From positions 1 through 38,689 of the forward strand of contig SPVA01000025.1 of NCBI GenBank assembly GCA_013530545.1: a DNA stretch of 38,689 bases. The letters are read 5' to 3'. The notes under the pieces were generated by a model. That model saw nothing but the letters and a program-made list of their open reading frames with translations, was not told the origin of the DNA and did not search any database. A program made the position numbers and the translations under genes. The DNA is from Acinetobacter lwoffii (GTDB lineage Bacteria > Pseudomonadota > Gammaproteobacteria > Pseudomonadales > Moraxellaceae). This document shows positions 33,731-38,689 of this stretch, piece after piece. The stretch's first letter is position 1, and every line of letters starts with the position of its first letter.

Positions 33731-34509
33731 TGGCAAGTTACTGTTTTGATGGCAGCATGACTGGTCTGCTCAGTTGTGTATTTCGTGCTTTCGAGTTTAA
33801 AGAATTTAACGTGATAGTGACGGCCAATCCTCAAGCACAAACAGGTTTATTTGATGAATTTATCCATGTGGCCTCTAATGATCAGCATGGGCAGCGGGTG
33901 TGGCAGGGATTAAAGCAGAAAGTATCTTCCAGCAGTTTGCGTGCTTTTTACTATACGTTTTTGTCAGAGCAGGAAGCAGCGTTCCAGACTCTTTTTGATT
34001 TTGCAGTCTATGTCTTTCAAAACCAGCGTCCAGTCGATAAAGATTATGGTCATACTGCGGTGATCGGCATGTCGCAATGGGCCAAGCAAGTGGGGCGGGA
34101 AAAGCATCGTATGGAGGCTTTTGTACGCTTTAAAAAAGCCAAAGATGGTTTGTTTCTGAGTCTGGTCAGACCGGATTTTAATGTCTTGCCGATTATTTCC
34201 CGACATTTTCAGGAGCGTTATCAGGATCAAAGCTGGCTGATTTATGACGAGCAGCGTAATTACGGTATTTATTATGATTTAAGGCAGATGCATCAGGTCG
34301 AGATGAACGCTGAAATAATCGATCCACAAATCCGGATTGGTCATAGTCAATCATTCAGTATTGAACTGGATGATCAAGAGCTGCTATATGATCAGCTCTG
34401 GAAAGACTATTTTAACAGTGTGAATATTCAGGCGCGCAAGAACATGAAATTGCATATTCAATATGTGCCAAAGCGCTACTGGCGTTATATGAATGAGAAA
34501 TTACTTTAA
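33730..34509 (+). CDS. DUF4130 (TIGR03915-type) protein, partner of radical SAM
   Basis: A 259-residue protein of the DUF4130 family. Evidence is the N-terminal YCFDGSMTGLLSCVFRAF, the central GREKHRMEAFVRFKKAKDGLFLS, FNVLPIISRHFQERYQDQSWLIYDE, and the C-terminal KDYFNSVNIQARKN..YVPKRYWRYM. In other bacteria this domain is found fused to UdgX-type uracil-DNA glycosylase or encoded beside the radical SAM protein, as here. This links it to DNA repair or modification without a known activity. Translation starts with GTG in the TAGTG overlap. No UdgX gene is nearby in this window. Confidence 0.87.
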   Translation: MASYCFDGSMTGLLSCVFRAFEFKEFNVIVTANPQAQTGLFDEFIHVASNDQHGQRVWQGLKQKVSSSSLRAFYYTFLSEQEAAFQTLFDFAVYVFQNQRPVDKDYGHTAVIGMSQWAKQVGREKHRMEAFVRFKKAKDGLFLSLVRPDFNVLPIISRHFQERYQDQSWLIYDEQRNYGIYYDLRQMHQVEMNAEIIDPQIRIGHSQSFSIELDDQELLYDQLWKDYFNSVNIQARKNMKLHIQYVPKRYWRYMNEKLL

Positions 34510-34572
34510 ACAGTACATCAAGCTGCTTTCAGGCATAATAAGCATTGGTATATTTAAATTGAGTGTATAAAC

Positions 34573-35082
34573 ATGAAGGTATGGCTAACGTCATTAGCGC
34601 TGCTCACTGGATTAACTGCATGTTCGGAACAACCACAAAAACCGGTCGTAGATCCAGCCAAATATCAGGTTCAGGCCGCACAGGAACTGCAGCAACGTTT
34701 TGATGCACTCAATGTCCAGTTAGCCCAAGACTTTCAGGAATTTAAGAAAGTCGAAAGCATTGCTTTCGCGCACCAGTTTCCTTTAGATGTCAATAATCTG
34801 CAAAGCTTAAACCAACATCTCGTTAGCAGTACGGCATTAAAACCCAGTAAAATTGCCTATTGCGATATGATGAATAGTTATTTTGCCGATATGTACCGCT
34901 TGGGACATTACAATCTGGAACTGGTCGATGACATTAAATTGCCTAATGCCAAGAATGAAAATTTAAAAGCAAATTTCTCCGACGCTGATCATTTTTATAC
35001 TTTTATTCTGGATCGTTATACGACTTATCGTCAGGTCCAGCAGACCATGGGTTATGGCTGTAATTTAAAAGCTGTGCTGTAA
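34573..35082 (+). CDS. Hypothetical lipoprotein
   Basis: A 169-residue protein with a lipoprotein signal peptide: MKVWL, a hydrophobic stretch, and lipobox LTAC with Cys17. The mature part is mostly helical and polar, with two further Cys residues near positions 97 and 164 that could form a disulfide. I do not recognise a family. It lies 63 bp after the DUF4130 gene on the same strand with no terminator between, and ahead of a terminator, so it could be transcribed with that pair, though a functional link is not implied. Confidence 0.7.
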   Translation: MKVWLTSLALLTGLTACSEQPQKPVVDPAKYQVQAAQELQQRFDALNVQLAQDFQEFKKVESIAFAHQFPLDVNNLQSLNQHLVSSTALKPSKIAYCDMMNSYFADMYRLGHYNLELVDDIKLPNAKNENLKANFSDADHFYTFILDRYTTYRQVQQTMGYGCNLKAVL

Positions 35083-35095
35083 ATCTCAAAGATAG

Positions 35096-35126
35096 AAAAA
35101 AGCCCATCATCAAGATGGGCTTTTGA
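35096..35126. terminator. Terminator between convergent genes
   Basis: AAAAGCCCATC / GATGGGCTTTT with an ATCAA loop lies after the lipoprotein gene and just beyond the TsuA-like gene on the other strand. Confidence 0.87.
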
Positions 35127-35135
35127 TTTTAAAAA

Positions 35136-36347
35136 TTAACAACCGCTCAGTTTTTCAGGCTGCGGTTTCTCATCCGGGAAGAAGATTGGACGAAGTTTTA
35201 CCCCAATGCCATTGCCGATAAAGGCAAACACCAGCCATAACCAGCCATGCAGACTACCAGATGCAATCCCACTGAAATATGCGCCGATATTACAACCATA
35301 AGCTAAGCGTGCGCCGTAGCCCAGCATTATGCCACCTACAACAGCAGCAATCAGTGAACGTTTTGGAATATTGAAATTCGGCGCAAATTTACCTGCCAAA
35401 CTTGCTGCCAACAAAGCACCCAGCATAATACCGAAGTTCATCATTGATGTAATATCAAACCATAATGATTCTGCCAGTGCTTTGGCATTGCCTGCTTTTT
35501 GCCAATAATCCCAAGAAGCTACATCAACACCTACGAGCGTAGCACCTTTGGCACCCCAAACTGCCAGCGCAGAGGTCACGCCCCAAGGACGACCTGCCAG
35601 TGCCAAAGTGGCAAAGTTGAGCAAGGTCAGAATAATACCGCCCCAAATCAGAGGCCATGGACCACGAACAAAGCGCTTCCAGCCCTGATATTCACTGCGT
35701 GGCTCAATTTCCAGGCTACCATGACGTTTCTTTTCAAAATAAACAGTCGCCGCAGCAATGATGGCAAAAACGATAAAGCTCAACAGCAATCCAGGGAGGA
35801 CGCCTAAACTTTCTACCAGTGAAATAGGCTCAAGATATGGCAGGGCAAACCACCAGTCAAGGTGGGAGGTCGCAATCACAGACCCGATACAGAAGAACAA
35901 GAGCGTCACCAGCATACGTGCACTACCGCCACCTACGGTATACAGGGTACCTGATGCACAACCGCCACCGAGCTGCATACCGATACCGAAAATAAAGGCA
36001 CCAATCATGACTGACATGGAAACAGGGTTAACATTGCCTTTGACTGGGTTGCCGAACAATTCACCTGCACCTAAAGCGGGGAAGAACAGTAAAACTGCCA
36101 GCGCCAGCATAATCATCTGCGCACGTAAACCACGGCCGCGACGTTCCTTGATAAAGACACGCCAGCTCGAAGTAAAACCAAATGAAGCATGGTACAGGGT
36201 CATGCCCAGTGCACCACCAACCAAAAATAATAGGGCCTGATTTAAGCCTACGATTTGATAGGCACCGATTGTACCTATGATAAGCAAAATAAAAGCTGCC
36301 CAGACCGAAATATTCGACCGTTGGGAAGCAGCAACAATGACTGACAT
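35136..36347 (-). CDS. YeeE/YedE (TsuA-like) thiosulfate transporter family protein
   Basis: A 403-residue inner-membrane protein with about ten hydrophobic segments. It has the two conserved half motifs of the YeeE/YedE family: GMQLGGGCASGTLYT (about 120-135) and ARLAYGCNIGAYFSGIASG in the C-terminal half, each with the pore cysteine. In TsuA such cysteines relay thiosulfate. The protein ends SGC. No TsuB (TusA-like) gene sits next to it, unlike the classical pair, so the substrate may be another sulfur compound. Palindromes lie about 100 bp upstream. Confidence 0.88.
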   Translation of the reverse strand: MSVIVAASQRSNISVWAAFILLIIGTIGAYQIVGLNQALLFLVGGALGMTLYHASFGFTSSWRVFIKERRGRGLRAQMIMLALAVLLFFPALGAGELFGNPVKGNVNPVSMSVMIGAFIFGIGMQLGGGCASGTLYTVGGGSARMLVTLLFFCIGSVIATSHLDWWFALPYLEPISLVESLGVLPGLLLSFIVFAIIAAATVYFEKKRHGSLEIEPRSEYQGWKRFVRGPWPLIWGGIILTLLNFATLALAGRPWGVTSALAVWGAKGATLVGVDVASWDYWQKAGNAKALAESLWFDITSMMNFGIMLGALLAASLAGKFAPNFNIPKRSLIAAVVGGIMLGYGARLAYGCNIGAYFSGIASGSLHGWLWLVFAFIGNGIGVKLRPIFFPDEKPQPEKLSGC

Positions 36348-36448
36348 GGGAGATTAAATTTTAAAAATAAAGGCTGGTATTCTACTGAATTTCAGTTTAA
36401 ATGCAGCCCGTTTTGCCGATTGAATCACAATTAAGTCATTCTAATACT

Positions 36449-36474
36449 TGATAAGTTTTATCAGTTTATCTGAT
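36449..36474. promoter_or_regulatory. Overlapping palindromes upstream of the TsuA-like gene
   Basis: TGATAAGTTTTATCA (36449-36463, 6-bp arms) overlaps ATCAGTTTATCTGAT (36460-36474, 5-bp arms). They are about 100-130 bp upstream of the start, a plausible position for an activator such as a LysR-type protein. The regulator is unknown. Confidence 0.4.
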
Positions 36475-36563
36475 TTTATCCACTCACTTAGATAAAAAAT
36501 TGATCCCATCAACAAATAATGCAATTTCAATTTAGATCATTCGATATTTAAAATCATCTCTGA

Positions 36564-36590
36564 TAAAAAAGCCTGCAATCGCAGGCTTTT
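36564..36590 (-). terminator. Terminator after the Ala-rich lipoprotein gene
   Basis: AAAAGCCTGC / GCAGGCTTTT with an AATC loop is followed on the - strand by a U run. Confidence 0.87.
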
Positions 36591-36613
36591 AAACATCAAG
36601 CTGAATCCTAAAA

Positions 36614-36958
36614 TCAGTTTTCAGCTTTTTCCCGAACTTCTCCGGCACCTTCCTCAACTGCCGCAGCTGTTGCTGCAGTTGCTTTACGTGCTGCTTCCGC
36701 AGTGGCATCTGCTGCTCTAGACGTTGCAGCAGCTGCTTCGTCCGCTGCCTGAGCTGTATTTTCTGCGGCATTATCCATTGCTCGTTCGGTTTCTACCGCA
36801 GCCTCACGGCTGGCATCTTCCATATCATGACCGGCTTGATTGGCTGCATTTTCTAAATGCTCACCTGTGGTTGCGCCGGTTTCAGGCGCTTCTTCTTTAC
36901 TACAGCCGACTAAGGCAACAGTGGTCGCCAAACCTAAAGCAATCAGTAATTTATTCAT
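36614..36958 (-). CDS. Ala-rich small lipoprotein
   Basis: A 114-residue lipoprotein from ATG 36958: MNKLLIALGL, a hydrophobic stretch, and lipobox LVGC with Cys19. The mature part is rich in Ala and Glu with a heptad-like pattern (repeats of the type AADxAAAATSRAAD) suggesting a long helix or coiled coil, as in small envelope lipoproteins. An upstream ATG at 37009 adds 17 residues that would spoil the signal peptide, so it is rejected. Function is not known. It is preceded by palindromic sequences at 37036 and 37075. Confidence 0.75.
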   Translation of the reverse strand: MNKLLIALGLATTVALVGCSKEEAPETGATTGEHLENAANQAGHDMEDASREAAVETERAMDNAAENTAQAADEAAAATSRAADATAEAARKATAATAAAVEEGAGEVREKAEN

Positions 36959-37250
36959 CGAGTAATATCCTTTTGTTGTTGTAGAGCTGCAATCTAATTT
37001 AGCAGCCATTTGTTTAGATTTATGCTAGCAAATAGATCAACATTTGTTGATTAACTGTAACTTTTTTCTCAGGACTTATTTAATAAGTTGTTTTAAGTGT
37101 ATTAAATGAGTCAGATCCAGAAACTAAAAAATTTCTAATTTAATAAGCATTCAAGGATGATGGAAATGAACGGGGTATATTATTAATCTTGCGATTTAAG
37201 TTGTCAGTCGTGTAAAAAAGATGATTTTAAGCAATAAAATCCCAGTCATA
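36959..37250. other. Intergenic region with two palindromes
   Basis: About 290 bp with no ORF that I trust. It holds the promoter of the - strand lipoprotein gene. ATCAACATTTGTTGAT (37036-37051, 7-bp arms) and CTTATTTAATAAG (37075-37087) are operator-like palindromes about 80-130 bp upstream of its start. Confidence 0.5.
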
Positions 37251-37278
37251 AAAAAAGCCCGCAGGGTGCGGGCTTTTT
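37251..37278. terminator. Terminator after metK
   Basis: AAAAGCCCGC / GCGGGCTTTT with a short AGGGT loop, flanked by A and T runs, lies 10 bp past the metK stop codon. Confidence 0.9.
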
Positions 37279-37288
37279 AAAGAGAAAA

Positions 37289-38455
37289 TTAGAGACCAGC
37301 AGAGGCTTTAAGCGCTTCCACTTTGTCGGTTTTTTCCCAAGTAAAGGCCGTATCAGAGCCTTCACGGCCAAAATGACCATAAGCCGCAGTCTGCTTATAC
37401 ATTGGCTGAATCAGATCCAGCATGCGGGTAATGCCATATGGGCGTAGGTCAAAGTGCTCACGAACCAAGGCAATAATCAATTCTTCAGATACTTTTGCAG
37501 TATTAAAAGTGTTGATTGAAATTGAAGTAGGTTCAGCAACACCAATCGCATAAGACACCTGGATTTCACACTTGTCTGCAAGACCAGCCGCAACGATATT
37601 TTTTGCTACATAACGCCCTGCATAGGCAGCAGAACGGTCAACCTTAGATGGATCTTTACCAGAGAAAGCACCACCGCCATGACGCGCCATACCACCGTAG
37701 GTATCTACGATAATTTTACGACCTGTCAAACCACAGTCACCGACAGGGCCGCCAATCACGAACATACCTGTTGGGTTGATGTGGAATTTGGTGTCTGCAT
37801 GGAACATGTCAGCAGGAATGATTTTCTTCACGATTTCTTCAATCACAGCTTCTTTCAGGTTTGCTTGCGTGATTTCAGGATCATGTTGAGTCGAAAGAAC
37901 GACTGCATCTAAACGAACTGGTACGCCATTTTCATAAGCAAACGTTACCTGGCTTTTTGCATCTGGGCGTAACCATGGCAAGGTGCCATTACGGCGTAAT
38001 TCAGCCTGCTTTTCCATTAAACGATGCGCATATGAAATCGGCGCAGGCATTAATACATCAGTTTCGCGGCTTGCATAACCGAACATCAAGCCCTGGTCAC
38101 CGGCACCCTGATCTTCAGGTTTCTGGCGGTCGACACCCTGAGCAATTTCAGGTGACTGTTTACCAATCATGTTGATCACGGCACAGGTTGAACCATCAAA
38201 ACCAAGATCAGAATGGTGGTAACCAATTCCGTTTACGGTATGACGTACAATTGCCTCAAAATCAACATTTGCTGTCGTTGTGATTTCACCGGCAAGTACA
38301 ACCGCACCTGTTTTTACAAGCGTTTCACAAGCAACCCGTGCATATGGGTCTTCTTTTAAGATTGCATCCAAAATAGCGTCACTGATTTGGTCAGCCATTT
38401 TATCTGGATGGCCTTCGCTTACAGATTCCGAAGTAAATACAGCGTACTCGCGCAT
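37289..38455 (-). CDS. metK: S-adenosylmethionine synthetase
   Basis: Makes S-adenosylmethionine from methionine and ATP in the cytoplasm, supplying methylation and radical SAM enzymes. The 388-residue protein has all landmark motifs: [15 protein letters not shown] with His16 and Asp18, [12 protein letters not shown], and the P-loop-like [19 protein letters not shown]. It is monocistronic with a strong terminator. Its upstream region, about 120 bp, is now bounded by what looks like the left end of an insertion sequence, so its promoter must lie within that interval or in the IS. I see no SAM riboswitch. Confidence 0.97.
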   Translation of the reverse strand: MREYAVFTSESVSEGHPDKMADQISDAILDAILKEDPYARVACETLVKTGAVVLAGEITTTANVDFEAIVRHTVNGIGYHHSDLGFDGSTCAVINMIGKQSPEIAQGVDRQKPEDQGAGDQGLMFGYASRETDVLMPAPISYAHRLMEKQAELRRNGTLPWLRPDAKSQVTFAYENGVPVRLDAVVLSTQHDPEITQANLKEAVIEEIVKKIIPADMFHADTKFHINPTGMFVIGGPVGDCGLTGRKIIVDTYGGMARHGGGAFSGKDPSKVDRSAAYAGRYVAKNIVAAGLADKCEIQVSYAIGVAEPTSISINTFNTAKVSEELIIALVREHFDLRPYGITRMLDLIQPMYKQTAAYGHFGREGSDTAFTWEKTDKVEALKASAGL

Positions 38456-38574
38456 AGTCCTATCACAGTTAATTTTAAAGACCCGATATGTTACATCGAG
38501 TTGCGCTCTAGGACTAGCTTAACAGGACAAAATTGGTCGAAATTGTTTCAAATTATTGTGTTTTTAATTGATTA

Positions 38575-38689
38575 GGGCGTGTCCTCATTTGAAGAATTGG
38601 TTTTAAATACTTAAAATCCTCCTTTGAGTTATTTTTATTTCTATATTTTCAATGGCACGTACTCTTCTTACCGATGATATCTGGCAGCA
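38575..38689 (+). mobile_element. Left end of a probable IS5-type element (cut by window)
   Basis: From about 38575 the sequence GGGCGTGTCCTCATTTGAAG looks like an IS terminal repeat, followed by an AT-rich leader and a transposase-like start. Only the left end is visible, so the inverted repeat partner and target duplication cannot be checked. Confidence 0.5.
38652..38689 (+). CDS. Partial transposase N-terminus
   Basis: ATG 38652 opens MARTLLTDDIWQ, which resembles the N-terminus of IS5-family transposases (typically LTDxxWxxL). The gene runs off the window after 12 codons, so the assignment rests on this short match and on the terminal-repeat-like sequence upstream. Confidence 0.55.
   Translation, partial: MARTLLTDDIWQ

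Noticed and set aside
36959..37009. Upstream ATG extending the Ala-rich lipoprotein
   Set aside because: The added 17 residues are polar and would displace the signal peptide; ATG 36958 gives MNKLLIALGL and a proper lipobox.
38456..38574. SAM riboswitch before metK
   Set aside because: No conserved riboswitch core or kink-turn sequence is visible, and the region is short.

Overview
The window looks like a chromosomal segment of an Acinetobacter species (Moraxellaceae, Gammaproteobacteria). This is inferred from moderate-to-low GC, the gene families and their order (thiE next to hemL, a TetR/ferredoxin-reductase/desaturase locus, paired CYTH-CHAD proteins, a TsuA-like transporter, metK), and insertion sequences of families common in that genus. 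No rRNA, tRNA, CRISPR array or prophage was found. Most genes are housekeeping or conserved metabolic genes on both strands, usually separated by clear intrinsic terminators.

Layout. 1-8.2 kb: DUF1232 membrane protein, glyoxalase II (gloB), flavin-reductase-like protein, PhzF-like isomerase, a two-domain M16 peptidase, a small membrane protein downstream of an amidohydrolase, and a DUF3144 protein. 8.2-12.7 kb: an unrecognised conserved protein, two consecutive CYTH-CHAD proteins (the second with an eroded CHAD half), and a DUF962/Mpo1-like membrane protein. 12.6-15.9 kb: a 770-bp highly structured intergenic region, then thiE, hemL and a GlcG/HbpS-type protein. 16-18 kb: an AT-rich gene with a HEPN signature, then an orphan protein joining a degenerate isochorismatase fold to a carrier-protein domain. 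18.1-21.7 kb: an RluA-type pseudouridine synthase and rapA, both interrupted by short out-of-frame deletions. 21.8-26.2 kb: an orphan PAAR protein, an alpha/beta hydrolase, and a desT-desC-desB-like fatty-acid desaturation locus with palindromes in the divergent promoter. 26.3-29.3 kb: HAD phosphatase, DUF1615 lipoprotein, dusB. 29.5-31.2 kb: glycine-zipper protein, then a complete IS982-family element with terminal inverted repeats and a 6-bp target duplication. 31.2-38.5 kb: nitronate monooxygenase, a radical-SAM/DUF4130 pair of unknown DNA-related function, a lipoprotein, a TsuA/YeeE transporter, an Ala-rich lipoprotein, and metK. The right edge enters what looks like an IS5-type element.

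The strongest candidates for undescribed biology are: the radical-SAM + DUF4130 gene pair; the solitary AT-rich HEPN-like gene; the pseudo-isochorismatase/carrier-protein fusion with its attenuator-like leader; and the hairpin-rich region upstream of thiE. The two frameshifted neighbours (pseudouridine synthase and rapA) are the main sign of gene decay or possible assembly error.
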